Assembly (NCBI RefSeq): GCF_009857505.1
Contig: NZ_WWCP01000004.1
Coordinates: 124,001 to 188,000 of the forward strand
Source of the DNA: Duganella lactea
GTDB lineage: Bacteria > Pseudomonadota > Gammaproteobacteria > Burkholderiales > Burkholderiaceae_D
Reading direction: 5' to 3'
DNA: 64,000 bases
Positions 35,508 to 44,725 of the stretch are shown here, piece after piece. The notes below the pieces were generated by a model. The model did no database searches. It worked only from the letters and a program-made list of their open reading frames with translations, and was not told the DNA's origin. The position numbers were made by a program, and so were the translations under genes. Numbering within the stretch: the stretch's first letter is position 1; each line of letters starts with the position of its first letter.

Positions 35508-37985
35508 TCAGCGGTTGATGATGCGCGCCACCATGCCGGCGCGGCCGGTGCGGTCGAAGGCGGCGGCCGAGATCGTACCCTTGGCGGCGATCAGCCCGGT
35601 CACTGGCTTGCTGCGCGCGGTCGGCGCGCTGCCGTCGGTGGTGTAGCGCAGCGTCAGCCCCGGCAGCACATGATTGACCAGCACCTTGCCGCCCTCCACC
35701 ACCATCCCCGGCGGCGCGATGCGATAGGCCACGTCGCCCCGCTCCAGATCCAGACGCGGCAACACCCGCTGTCCCAGCACATTGACAAAGCCCGACCACG
35801 CCGCCCGCCGCAAGGCCGCCGCCCGCGCCGCGTCGCCGGCCTGCGCCCAGTCCGGATCGGGCGCCCAGGCGCGCTCGGCCACGGCCAGCAAGCGCGGCAT
35901 CATCAAGTAATCCAGTTGGCTGGTCGTGCGGACCGTCTCCGAAAACAGCGTCGCCTCCACGCCACGGATGCGCTTCCTGCCCGCCTCGGTTAGCTGCGCG
36001 CTCATCGGCTGAAAGTTGTACACCGTCTCCAGCTCCACATACCCGCCCCAGTTGACGCCAGGCTCCTCCGGGTTGGCGTTGGTCGCCATGTCCAGATACA
36101 TATTGGTCACCGGCGCCAGCACGATGTCATAACCGGCGTTGGCCGCCCGATAGGCGAAATCCTCATTGCCCGGCGTGTTGTTCCACACGTACAAACTGAA
36201 ACCGCGCTGCGCGAAACGCGGGTTGACCGACAGCGGCGCGTCCTCCTTCGCCGTGCGCCGCGCGCCCAATTCCTCCCAGCCGGACGCCGTCACGCCATGC
36301 TTGCGCAGGATGCCGTCGACGCGGTCATAGAAGTAATCCCACAGATCGGCAATGCTGGCCAGCTGCTCGCGCCGCATCAGCGCCTGACTGGCCGGCGAAC
36401 GCTCCCACGCACCAAGCGGTAGCTCATCGCCACCGACATGCATGGTCGTCAGCGGCACGCCTGCCTCGCGATGCATGGCCGCGATCTGGCCGACCACATG
36501 ATCGATAAAGGCATAACTGGATTCCAGTCCCGCATTGATCACATGGTCGTTGTACTGCTGCGGCGAGCGATACACCGAACGGTCGTCGAAATCGGTCAGC
36601 AGGAATTGCGCCGCGTCCTTGTCGCCGGCCGCCGTCATGTGGTGATAGCGCGCCTCCATCGACTTGACCGCCGCCCGCGCGTGGCCCGGCATCTCCACCT
36701 CCGGAATCACCTCGATGTGGCGCGCGGCGGCGTAGCGCAGAATCTCGATGTAATCGGCACGCGTGTAATAGCCGCTGCCATGCGGATCATTGATGCGCGG
36801 ACCGGAACCGTAAGCCGGCGGCAGACGCACGCCTTCCAGCGCGCTATGGCCACGCACCGCGCCGATGCTGGTCAACTCCGGCAGGCCGCCGATCTCCAGC
36901 CGCCAGCCCTCATCGTCGGTCAGGTGAAAGTGCAGCTTATTCAGTTTGTAGGTGGCCATCAAATCCAGCGTCTTCATCACCACTTCCTTCGGCTGGAAGT
37001 TGCGCGCCACATCGAGCTGGAAGCCGCGATAGGCGAAGCGCGGCGCATCGGTGACAGACAATTCCGGCAGGTCGAACTGCGCTTCGCCGGGCGTGGGCAA
37101 AGGCAGCAAATCATGCAGTGACTGCAGGCCACGCGCCACACCCGCCGCGCTATTGCCGGTGATGCTGATGCCATCGTCGGCGCTGATGCTCAGCTCATAG
37201 GCCTCCGGCGACCGCTGCCCGTCCACTACGCCGATGCGCAAGCGCAGCGGCACCGGCGTGCGTGACGCGTCGCCTTGCGGCAGATAGCGCGCAAACAACG
37301 CGCGCGCAAGCGCTGTCTCGTATTTCAGCCCTGGTCCGGAAATGACCTGCGGCGCGCGCGCCAGGTGCACGCGCCCGGCGCCGGGCTTCAACGCCAGCGG
37401 CGTCGGGAACACCAGCGGCAGCGCGGCGGCGGGCAGCACGTCGGCTCCCGCGTTGTTGCGGTATGTCTGCTGCGGCGTCACCAGCTCATGCTCTCCCGCC
37501 GGCCGTTGCAGCTGCGCAGAACGTGTCGGCAGCAGCATCTGATAATCGCCGATCACGTGCGCCACATCCGGCTCGGCGTCGTAGACCAGATAAGGCCCGG
37601 CCGGCGCGCGCTCCATCTTGATCAGCAGACCGGAAAAATAATAATCCACATGCAGCGTGCGTCCCGCGTTCAATCCCTTGAAACCAGCGGCCGGCCGCAC
37701 GCGATACAGGCCGCCGCTGACCTTCTCCATCGTCAGTTGCCCATCCAGCTGACCGGTGACGATGCCGTAAGCGGTATTGAAATACAGCGACCATCCTTGC
37801 GCCGGCAGCGCTTTTCCCTTCAGCGCCGTGATGCTGATACGTGCCTTGGTGCGGGAACGTGGCTGGGCCAACTCATTGCGCAGCACCTCCCAACGCATCT
37901 TCAGCGGTTCGCGCTGGGCCGCATGGACGGGAAAAGTCAGCGTGCTTAAAGCCAGCACGCAAGCCGCAAGGTGGTATCTCATCAT
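35508..37985 (-). CDS. Beta-N-acetylhexosaminidase, glycoside hydrolase family 20
   Basis: About 825 residues with a Sec signal peptide (about 1-22). Order of domains: a chitobiase-type N-terminal carbohydrate-binding beta domain (to about 160), the GH20b domain (about 190-320), the TIM-barrel catalytic domain (about 325-690, with KLHFHLTDDEGWRLE and the catalytic Asp-Glu pair in HVGGDELPLGAWE) and a C-terminal Ig-like CHB_HEX_C domain. It removes terminal GlcNAc or GalNAc from chitobiose and related glycans using the substrate acetamido group. Tandem ATGs (37985, 37982) are both possible. No other chitin gene is adjacent. Confidence 0.92.
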   Translation of the reverse strand: MMRYHLAACVLALSTLTFPVHAAQREPLKMRWEVLRNELAQPRSRTKARISITALKGKALPAQGWSLYFNTAYGIVTGQLDGQLTMEKVSGGLYRVRPAAGFKGLNAGRTLHVDYYFSGLLIKMERAPAGPYLVYDAEPDVAHVIGDYQMLLPTRSAQLQRPAGEHELVTPQQTYRNNAGADVLPAAALPLVFPTPLALKPGAGRVHLARAPQVISGPGLKYETALARALFARYLPQGDASRTPVPLRLRIGVVDGQRSPEAYELSISADDGISITGNSAAGVARGLQSLHDLLPLPTPGEAQFDLPELSVTDAPRFAYRGFQLDVARNFQPKEVVMKTLDLMATYKLNKLHFHLTDDEGWRLEIGGLPELTSIGAVRGHSALEGVRLPPAYGSGPRINDPHGSGYYTRADYIEILRYAAARHIEVIPEVEMPGHARAAVKSMEARYHHMTAAGDKDAAQFLLTDFDDRSVYRSPQQYNDHVINAGLESSYAFIDHVVGQIAAMHREAGVPLTTMHVGGDELPLGAWERSPASQALMRREQLASIADLWDYFYDRVDGILRKHGVTASGWEELGARRTAKEDAPLSVNPRFAQRGFSLYVWNNTPGNEDFAYRAANAGYDIVLAPVTNMYLDMATNANPEEPGVNWGGYVELETVYNFQPMSAQLTEAGRKRIRGVEATLFSETVRTTSQLDYLMMPRLLAVAERAWAPDPDWAQAGDAARAAALRRAAWSGFVNVLGQRVLPRLDLERGDVAYRIAPPGMVVEGGKVLVNHVLPGLTLRYTTDGSAPTARSKPVTGLIAAKGTISAAAFDRTGRAGMVARIINR

Positions 37986-38115
37986 GTTTAGTGAACCTGA
38001 ATAAGGAGGGCGACGCCGACTTGTCAGATTGCCACATCCCGGGCGCGTGCGCATCAATATTCGGCGAATGACCACTCTAATAACACCAAGGGGAGCAAAT
38101 GCCGCAACCTGCGGG

Positions 38116-39024
38116 TCAACGTTCGACGAGCGCTGTTCCGACTTTGCTGCGCACCAGATCGAGCCAGGCGCGCGCAGCGAACGACAGATGTCCACCGCGC
38201 CGCCAGGCCAGCATCAGCTTCCAGTCCAGCGCCGGTTCCTGCAGTTTGACCACGGTGAACTGGCCCTTCTCCAGGGTATCGCAAAACACCTTGGGCAGCA
38301 GCGTGACGCCCACGCCCAGCCGCACCAGCGAGGCGACAAAGTCCCATTGGCCGCTGCGGCTGCTGATGCGCGGCTTGAAGCCGGCGCGCAGACAGGCGTC
38401 GGCAATCACCTCGTTCAGCGCGAAGCCCTCGCCGTAAAAGATAAAAGCGCAGTCGGCCAGCTCGGTCAGCGCCACGCCGCGCCGCCCTCGCCACGGCGAG
38501 TCCCTGGGCGCCAAGAGGCAGATGGGCGATGTCGTCAGCGGGAAGGAATCAAAATCCTGCCACGCCGCCGCGTTGGACGGATAGTCCAGCATCGTCCCCA
38601 TTTCCAGCACGCCGCTGCGCAGGTCCGCTTCGATGCCCTGCGAGCCGCCTTCAAACAGCTTGAGTTCTATCTGCGGATAGCGCTTGTGATACGCCGCCAG
38701 CAACGGCGCCAGCGGCGCGTGCGCCTGCTGGGTGACGCCGATGCGCAAGTCGCCACGCCGCAGTTGCTGAAGGTCCGCCAGCTCGACGCCCATCTCTTCA
38801 TGCATCGCCAGCAGCGCGCGGCCGCGTTGCAGCACCACGTTGCCGGCATCGGTCAGCGTGAAGCGCTTGCCGACGCGCTCCAGCAGCGCAAGGTCGAGCG
38901 ACTGCTCCAGTTGCTGGATCATCTTGCTGACGGTGGGCTGGGTGACGTGCAGTGCTTCGGCGGCGCGGCTGAAACCCTGATGATCGACGACGGCAACGAA
39001 GTAGCGCAGCGCGCGGATATCCAT
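38116..39024 (-). CDS. LysR-family regulator, CidR-like
   Basis: 302 residues: helix-turn-helix at 1-60 (GFSRAAEALHVTQPTVSKMI) and a substrate-binding-like effector domain (about 90-295). It is divergent from a CidA/LrgA-CidB/LrgB gene pair with a 77-base AT-rich shared promoter region. LysR regulators in this position (CidR) activate the cidAB operon in response to acetate or related metabolic signals in Gram-positives; the same link here is inference from position. The effector is not known. Confidence 0.85.
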   Translation of the reverse strand: MDIRALRYFVAVVDHQGFSRAAEALHVTQPTVSKMIQQLEQSLDLALLERVGKRFTLTDAGNVVLQRGRALLAMHEEMGVELADLQQLRRGDLRIGVTQQAHAPLAPLLAAYHKRYPQIELKLFEGGSQGIEADLRSGVLEMGTMLDYPSNAAAWQDFDSFPLTTSPICLLAPRDSPWRGRRGVALTELADCAFIFYGEGFALNEVIADACLRAGFKPRISSRSGQWDFVASLVRLGVGVTLLPKVFCDTLEKGQFTVVKLQEPALDWKLMLAWRRGGHLSFAARAWLDLVRSKVGTALVER

Positions 39025-39101
39025 TATTTATTCCACTTTAGAATGATTTTCATAATTTTAATTCATTTTATCTTTTAAACGGTGGCGCCTAGAATGGCAG
39101 C

Positions 39102-39500
39102 ATGAAACGGATTCTCTACACACTGGCGCAGGTTCTGGGGCTGATCGCGGCATGGTATGCCGCCGACCGCTTCTCGACATGGGTCGGCTTACCCTTCTCC
39201 GGCGGCGTGGTTGGCCTGATCATCATGGTGGTGCTGCTGCAATGCGGCTTGCTGCATCCCGCCGCCATCGAGCATGGCGCGGACTGGCTGCTGTCGAACA
39301 TGCTGCTGTTCTTTATTCCGCTGGTGGTGTCGGTGGTGCAGTTCACCGGCCTGCTGGAGCATGAAGGACTGAGGCTGTTCGCCGCCATCGGCATCGGCTT
39401 TACCTGCGTGATGCTGGCCACCGCCTTCACCGTTGAATGGGTGTGCCGCTTTGAGCGCGGCCGCAAGCTGCGTCGCCTGCGCACGGAGCGTGCCGCATGA
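39102..39500 (+). CDS. CidA/LrgA-family holin-like membrane protein
   Basis: 132 residues with four membrane helices (about 7-25, 30-48, 62-82, 88-112) and a basic C-terminal tail. The family motif FSGGVVGLIIMVVLL and LLFFIPLVVSVV are present. These proteins are holin/antiholin-like and also proposed to handle pyruvate or other small acids. Its stop overlaps the next gene start by 4 bases. The start has only a weak ribosome site. Confidence 0.9.
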   Translation: MKRILYTLAQVLGLIAAWYAADRFSTWVGLPFSGGVVGLIIMVVLLQCGLLHPAAIEHGADWLLSNMLLFFIPLVVSVVQFTGLLEHEGLRLFAAIGIGFTCVMLATAFTVEWVCRFERGRKLRRLRTERAA

Positions 39501-40180
39501 AGCCGCTGCTGTTCCTGCTGCTGACACTCGGCCTTTTTTACGCGAATCAGGCTTTGCACAACCGCTATCCGCGTTTGTGGCTGACGCCCGCCATCGCCAC
39601 GTCGGCGGTGCTGATCGCGGTGGTGCAACTGTCGTCCACGCCCTTCCCTGTGTACTTTGGCGACACGCGCTGGCTGTCGTGGCTACTCGGCCCGGCGACC
39701 GTGGCGTTCGCGCTGCCAATCTATCAGTATCGCGATCTGGTGAAAGAGCACTGGCTGGCGCTGACGCTGGGCAGCCTGGCCGGCATCGCCGCCTCGGTGG
39801 GCAGCACGCTGCTGCTGGACCGCCTGCTTGGGCTGCACGGCAGCATGGCGCAAAGCCTGCTGGCGCGGTCGGTATCGACGCCGTTCGCGCTGGAAGCCAC
39901 GCGCCACCTGGGCGGCTCGGCGCAGTTGACCGGTGTGTTTGTCATCATCACCGGCTTGTTCGGCATCCTGCTGGGGCAAGTGCTGCTGGCGCGCCTGCCG
40001 CTGCGCATGCGCATTGCGCGCGGTGCGCCATATGGCGCGGCGGCGCACGGATTCGGTTTGAGCAAGGCGCGCTCGATCGGCCCGCAGGAAGGCGCGGTCG
40101 CCAGCCTGACCATGATCTTCAGCGGCGTGCTGATGGTGCTGCTGGCGCCCATGCTCGGCCACCTGATCACCAGCGCATAA
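39497..40180 (+). CDS. CidB/LrgB-family membrane protein
   Basis: 227 residues, about six to seven membrane helices. Typical segments: FLGPATVAFALP-like stretch (here WLLGPATVAFALPIYQY), SVSTPFALEATRHLGG, TGLFGILLG and GAAAHGFGLSKARSIG near the C-terminus. The obligate partner of the CidA/LrgA gene, with overlapping ATGA. Its last 14 bases overlap the esterase gene on the opposite strand. Confidence 0.92.
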   Translation: MKPLLFLLLTLGLFYANQALHNRYPRLWLTPAIATSAVLIAVVQLSSTPFPVYFGDTRWLSWLLGPATVAFALPIYQYRDLVKEHWLALTLGSLAGIAASVGSTLLLDRLLGLHGSMAQSLLARSVSTPFALEATRHLGGSAQLTGVFVIITGLFGILLGQVLLARLPLRMRIARGAPYGAAAHGFGLSKARSIGPQEGAVASLTMIFSGVLMVLLAPMLGHLITSA

Positions 40181-41210
40181 TCTCCCGCACCTGCGGCAGC
40201 AAATCGTCGGTCATCTTGACGTGCTGCTCGCGCGTCGGATGCGCATCGGTGGCGTCGCCCGGATAGTGGCTGGACGCGATGGCGCGCAAACGCGGATCGG
40301 CCACCAGACGCACGGTGTCGGCGATGTAGCTGTGCAGCGCGGCCTGTTTTTCGCCATGCAGGATACTGCCCTCGGTAAGCATGATCCGCGCCTGCGGATG
40401 GTCGCGCAACAGAGTGCGCACAAGCGAGACATAGGCTTGCACATACTGCTCGCGTTCCGGTATGCCGGTGGTCATGTCGTTGGTGCCGATGGCGACGATG
40501 ATCGCGTCCGGCTGATAGTCGCGCTGGTCCCACGACACGCCGGCCGGCTGCGTCGGCAGCGCCATGCCGTAGTAGTCCGCCAGATTCAGTTCATTGGTTT
40601 TGCCTTCCCAGGTGCGGATCAGGCCACGACCGCCATAGCACACCAGTTGCACCTGCGCGTTCAGACGGCGCGCCAGCAACATGCCATAAGATGCGCGCGG
40701 ATCGCCCCAGGCGGCGGTTGGTTTTTCATCCGCCACCCGATCAATCGCCGCGCCACAGGTGACGGAGTCGCCCAGCACCATCAGCTTGCGCGCCGGCAGA
40801 GCGGGAGTGGATTCCCACGTGCCGTCCGTGTCGAACGACAGTAGCGCGGCCGTGCCCTGCCAGGTTTCCGAGCGGTTGACGATTTCCGCCGTGTGCGGGC
40901 CGGCGTGGAGGCCTTCGGCCAGCACCACGCTGTGGCGCCCCGACGCCAGCAGCAGCTTTTGCGGCACGCCGTCGATCAGCACATCCAGATAACTGTCCTT
41001 GCCGCTGGCCTCCGCGATGACGCTGAGCAGCGTTCCCTCAAAATTCAGGTAGAAACTCACGCCCGGATAACTGAAACGCACGCCGCCATCGCGACTGATT
41101 TGCGCACGCCCCATGCGGGCCACATGCGCATCGCTGGCGGTGATGGGCGCGCCGGCCACGCCACCCGCCGCCAGCGCGGCAAGCAGCACGGCAATGGCAT
41201 GCAGCCGCAT
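40167..41210 (-). CDS. Carbohydrate esterase family 2 (acetyl esterase), exported
   Basis: 347 residues with a signal peptide (about 1-20). An N-terminal jelly-roll (about 30-135) is followed by an SGNH hydrolase domain, the two-domain arrangement of CE2 deacetylases. Catalytic blocks: Ser in VLGDSVTCGAA (block I), Gly in GGRGLIRTW, Asn in IGTNDMT (block III), and Asp/His in DATDAHPTREQH (block V). CE2 enzymes remove acetyl groups from xylo-, gluco- and mannan backbones. It is the last gene of a four-gene exported-enzyme operon (3-base gap upstream), consistent with deacetylation of acetylated mannan. Confidence 0.85.
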   Translation of the reverse strand: MRLHAIAVLLAALAAGGVAGAPITASDAHVARMGRAQISRDGGVRFSYPGVSFYLNFEGTLLSVIAEASGKDSYLDVLIDGVPQKLLLASGRHSVVLAEGLHAGPHTAEIVNRSETWQGTAALLSFDTDGTWESTPALPARKLMVLGDSVTCGAAIDRVADEKPTAAWGDPRASYGMLLARRLNAQVQLVCYGGRGLIRTWEGKTNELNLADYYGMALPTQPAGVSWDQRDYQPDAIIVAIGTNDMTTGIPEREQYVQAYVSLVRTLLRDHPQARIMLTEGSILHGEKQAALHSYIADTVRLVADPRLRAIASSHYPGDATDAHPTREQHVKMTDDLLPQVREIMRW

Positions 41211-41213
41211 GGC

Positions 41214-41975
41214 TTAGTCCATCAGCTTGCGAACTGCCGGCAGCATGGCGTCTGCCCAGATCTGGTAGCCCTTGGCGCTCGGATGCAGGAAGTCGCCCAT
41301 CACCTCCGCCGATATGTCGCCATTCGGCTGCAGGAAGAACAGACCATAATCCTGATAGAACACATGTTGGCCGTCGTTCAGGCCCGCCACCATGCGGTTC
41401 AACTCCACCACTTTGACGCGCTGCGGGCTATGCGTGAACTGGCCATACGGCAGCACCGCGTTCAGCAGGATGCGCGCCTCCGGATAGATCTTGCGCAGTT
41501 GCTCCACCACCGCCTTGACGCCTTTGTAGGCCTGCTCCGGCGTCGCATCGCAGAAGCCGAAGTTGTTAACGCCAATGGTCAGCACCACCGCCTTGGGATG
41601 CAGCTTCTCGGCGTGGCCATTTTGCAGGCGCCACAGCAGATTGCCGGTATGGTCGCCGCCGATGCCGAAATTGGCGGTGCGCCAGCCGCCGAAGGTCCGC
41701 TGGAAAATCTCCTGGTTCCACATCTCGGTGATCGAGTCGCCAACGAACAGCAGGTCCACGCCTCCTTTGTCGGCAACGGCGACGTCTTCATCGTAGAACT
41801 GCTGCCACTTCACGCGCGACATCCATGGATAGTCCTTCTGGCGCGGCGCCGGCGTCAGGCTGCAAGCGCCGCCGTCCAGCTTTTCAACTGCCGGCGCATC
41901 CACCGCCAGAACCGGAGCACAGGCCGCCGCCAGCAGCACCGATATCATCAACTTACGCATCAACTTACGCATCAT
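41214..41975 (-). CDS. Exported SGNH/GDSL esterase
   Basis: 253 residues with a signal peptide (about 1-24). SGNH hydrolase of the PAF-acetylhydrolase-like type: block I FVGDSITEMW, block II GIGGDHTGN, block III TIGVNNFG and block V DFLHPSAKGYQ. Related enzymes of carbohydrate-active loci act as acetyl esterases (CE3-like), so it probably acts with the CE2 enzyme on acetylated polysaccharide. Gaps of 3 and 5 bases to its neighbours show it is part of the operon. Substrate is inferred from context only. Confidence 0.8.
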   Translation of the reverse strand: MMRKLMRKLMISVLLAAACAPVLAVDAPAVEKLDGGACSLTPAPRQKDYPWMSRVKWQQFYDEDVAVADKGGVDLLFVGDSITEMWNQEIFQRTFGGWRTANFGIGGDHTGNLLWRLQNGHAEKLHPKAVVLTIGVNNFGFCDATPEQAYKGVKAVVEQLRKIYPEARILLNAVLPYGQFTHSPQRVKVVELNRMVAGLNDGQHVFYQDYGLFFLQPNGDISAEVMGDFLHPSAKGYQIWADAMLPAVRKLMD

Positions 41976-41980
41976 CTTAC

Positions 41981-43183
41981 TTATCCTTTGGTTTTCAGAC
42001 GCAGCAACAACACACTATGCGGCGCTACTTTGGCATCCAGCTTTGCGCTGGTGTCGCCGGACTTGCCGCCCCAGATGTCGTGCCAGGCATAGGTGGCCTT
42101 CTTGAAGTCGACCTCACGCTTGCTCACCTCGTCGCTGACAAAATGCGCCTTCCAGTCGTAGTTGGTCGACACCACCTGCTCGCCGCGATTGAGCACCATC
42201 ACAGCCCACTCGTTGTTCGCCAGCGGCTTGGCCCAGTATTCCAGCCGACCGTCATCGAAGAACTTCCAGGCTTGAATGCCCGCCTTGTCCTGATTGATGG
42301 CGATGACGTCCTTGTTACTCAGGATGCGGAGTGTGGATTCAGGCATCTTGCGCAGGTCATTGCCCAGAATGAGCGGTGACGCCATCATCGCCCAGATCGA
42401 GAAGTGCGCGCGGTCCTCGTCGGCCGTCATGCCCATGCCGACTTCCAGCATGTCCATGTCGTTCCAGTGACCAGGGCCGGCATATTTGCGCAAGCCGGCC
42501 TGGCGGTCGAGGATGCGCAACACGCCCAGGCGCGAGAAGGCGTCGTGATTCAACTCGCAGTTCCAGCATGGGTAGATATCGGCGCTGGTGCGCCACGAAT
42601 GGCCAACGTCCTTGGCCCATTCCCACGGCTTGTTCTCGCCCCATTCGCACATGCTGAACAACATCGGCCGGCCGGCGGCTCGGATGGCGTCGCGCATGGT
42701 GGTGTACGCGCCTTGCGCGCTGAGGCCCTTGGTGTCGCACCAGTCGTACTTGACGTAGTCGATACCCCACTCCGCGTAGGTCTTGGCGTCCTGGTACTCG
42801 TGGCCACGGCTGCCCGGTTTTCCGCCGCAGGTGGTGGCGCCGGCGTCCGAGTAGATGCCCAGCTTGAGGCCCTTGCCGTGCACATAATCGGCCAGCGCTT
42901 TCATGCCCGATGGGAAGCGCTCGGGATCGGGATGAATGAAGCCATCCTTGTCACGCTTGCCGTGCCAGCAATCGTCGATGTTGACGTACTGATAGCCGGC
43001 ATCCTTGAGACCCAGCCTGACGATGGTGTCCGCCGTGTCGCGGATCAGCTTTTCATTGATGTCGCAGGCGAACGAATTCCAGCTGTTCCAGCCCATCTGC
43101 GGCGCGTCGGCCAGCCCATCGAATTTCTGGGCGTGGAGGTTAACGCTGACGAGCAGCGTCAGTAAAAGGAACAGGCGCTTCAT
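41981..43183 (-). CDS. Alpha-galactosidase, glycoside hydrolase family 27
   Basis: 400 residues with a signal peptide (about 1-18). GH27 TIM barrel followed by a C-terminal beta-sandwich. The start PQMGWNSWNSFACDINE and YVNIDDCWHGKRD are family signatures; the nucleophile is the Asp in YVKYDWC and the acid/base Asp lies in WRTSADI. It removes alpha-1,6-galactose side chains, for example from galactomannan. The ATG overlaps the mannanase stop by 4 bases, so both are made together. Confidence 0.93.
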   Translation of the reverse strand: MKRLFLLLTLLVSVNLHAQKFDGLADAPQMGWNSWNSFACDINEKLIRDTADTIVRLGLKDAGYQYVNIDDCWHGKRDKDGFIHPDPERFPSGMKALADYVHGKGLKLGIYSDAGATTCGGKPGSRGHEYQDAKTYAEWGIDYVKYDWCDTKGLSAQGAYTTMRDAIRAAGRPMLFSMCEWGENKPWEWAKDVGHSWRTSADIYPCWNCELNHDAFSRLGVLRILDRQAGLRKYAGPGHWNDMDMLEVGMGMTADEDRAHFSIWAMMASPLILGNDLRKMPESTLRILSNKDVIAINQDKAGIQAWKFFDDGRLEYWAKPLANNEWAVMVLNRGEQVVSTNYDWKAHFVSDEVSKREVDFKKATYAWHDIWGGKSGDTSAKLDAKVAPHSVLLLRLKTKG

Positions 43184-44502
43184 CGTTTGATCCCCTGCAG
43201 TTTGTCGGCGTATTCCTTGATCAGCAGCAGCGAGCTGACATCGGAGTCGAACACCGAGTAAAGGCCCTGCTCTTCCTGCGGCGGATCGCCAACGAAGTCA
43301 TTGCCCGGCTTCCACCAGTAATCGGCGTTGGCCGCGCGACCCATGCCGCCCCATGCCCAGAAATTGAAACCGGCGATCGGATCGCCTTTCTGCGCGCGGG
43401 TGGTGACGATGTCGAATACTTCACGGTAGAAGCGGTCGCGGATCTTGGTGGTGGCCTTGATGCTGAACGAAGGGCCGTCACGGTCCAGTCCAAATTCTTC
43501 CAGCACGATAGGCTTGCCCAGTTTCTTGGCAAGATCGATGTGCGAGTTCAGATAGTCGCGGCTCTTGCCGATGGCGTTATCCCAGCTGCCGGTCGGGTTA
43601 TTGGAATCGAACCAGCCCCAGTTCTTCGGCCACAGGTGGTAGGTCAGGTAGTCGACATTGCTGCTGCGGTGGGCGTCGAGGAACAGCTGCACATCCTGCG
43701 CGGAGCCTGCCAGGCCTTCGCTACCGGTACTGACCATGTGGTTCTTGTCGAGGCTATGAATATAGCCCGCCGTCTCGTCGATCCACTTGACGTAGACCGC
43801 CTTCTCTTCCGGCGTCGCCTTGCCGTTGCCCGGACGCGGCTCGTTGGCCAACTGCCAGGACAGGATATGCGTGTCGTCGGAATACGGCTTGCCGGTGATG
43901 GTGTTGACGCGCTTGACGATCCTGGCGATCACGTTGCGGTACTCGGCCTGCGCGGCGGCGTTGCGGTAGAAGCCCGCGGTCTTCTGCATGTAGGTGTCGT
44001 AGTCCTTGGTCACGTTCGGGTCCAGCGCCGGCGTGCCTTCAAACCAGTTCAGATACTGCGTCATGCCGCCCGACCACTGCCAGAAATTATTCAGATAGAT
44101 CACCACGGTCATGTCGCGCTTGGCCACTTCCGCCATCAGGAAGTCCAGGCCGGCCAACAGGTTCTCGTCGTACTGCCCTGGCGCGCTGGTGGTGGCCGGG
44201 CTGACGGCGCTCTTCATGTCGGTCTTCTCGGAGACAGCCAGCACGCGCAGATTGTTGATGCCGATGGCCTTCATGTTATCCAGCTCTTTCAGCAGGCGCG
44301 CGCGGTCGCCCACGCCGCTGGGCGCGCCCAGATAGCCGCCGTACCAGAAGTTGGCGCCGGCGATGTAGTAGGCCTGTCCCTTGCGCGAAAAGTGGGTTTT
44401 TTTGACGGTGACGAAATCGCCCTTTGCGGCCGGCGCGGCTTCGACCACGCAACAGGCGCCGATCATCATCGCGGCGGCGCACAATTTGTACAGTTGTTTC
44501 AA
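43180..44502 (-). CDS. Endo-beta-mannanase, glycoside hydrolase family 5 (GH5_7-like)
   Basis: 440 residues with a signal peptide (about 1-22). TIM-barrel GH5 enzyme: acid/base Glu in SWQLANEPRPGN, nucleophile Glu in PIVLEEFGLDRDG, plus the early YIAGANFWYGGYLG and HLWPKNWGWF substrate-groove segments typical of GH5_7 mannanases. It would cut beta-1,4-mannan backbones outside the inner membrane. The start is a TTG at 44502, backed by GAGGAG 6 bases upstream. First gene of the exported-enzyme operon, divergent from the LacI-type gene; the twin operators lie about 95-140 bases upstream. Confidence 0.9.
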   Translation of the reverse strand: MKQLYKLCAAAMMIGACCVVEAAPAAKGDFVTVKKTHFSRKGQAYYIAGANFWYGGYLGAPSGVGDRARLLKELDNMKAIGINNLRVLAVSEKTDMKSAVSPATTSAPGQYDENLLAGLDFLMAEVAKRDMTVVIYLNNFWQWSGGMTQYLNWFEGTPALDPNVTKDYDTYMQKTAGFYRNAAAQAEYRNVIARIVKRVNTITGKPYSDDTHILSWQLANEPRPGNGKATPEEKAVYVKWIDETAGYIHSLDKNHMVSTGSEGLAGSAQDVQLFLDAHRSSNVDYLTYHLWPKNWGWFDSNNPTGSWDNAIGKSRDYLNSHIDLAKKLGKPIVLEEFGLDRDGPSFSIKATTKIRDRFYREVFDIVTTRAQKGDPIAGFNFWAWGGMGRAANADYWWKPGNDFVGDPPQEEQGLYSVFDSDVSSLLLIKEYADKLQGIKR

Positions 44503-44594
44503 GTCTCGCTCCTCTGTTTATGAATGGTTTTTATATTGTTGATAAAAACACAGTTGGCACCAACCGGTCAAATAACAAACGAATTTGGGTCGCA

Positions 44595-44615
44595 GTTTAG
44601 CCCTATTCACTAAAC
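44595..44615. promoter_or_regulatory. Candidate LacI-type operator 1
   Basis: GTTTAG-N9-CTAAAC, a perfect 6-bp inverted repeat. It lies in the 223-base gap between the divergent mannanase and lacI-type genes. The same arrangement recurs 28 bases further on. Confidence 0.65.
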
Positions 44616-44622
44616 GGATAGC

Positions 44623-44643
44623 GTTTAGTAAATTACGCTAAAC
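44623..44643. promoter_or_regulatory. Candidate LacI-type operator 2
   Basis: GTTTAG-N9-CTAAAC, identical arms and spacing to operator 1 with a centre-to-centre distance of 28 bases. The inner half-sites of the two operators also form ACTAAACG-N5-CGTTTAGT (44609-44629), an 8-bp perfect dyad, so a different pairing of half-sites is possible. Confidence 0.65.
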
Positions 44644-44725
44644 TCAAAGGCTAACTTGATGTCGCGGTTGACCGTCCGTAGACGTTAATGCAAGACTTCC
44701 ATCACAGCGAGGAGACATCAGAACA

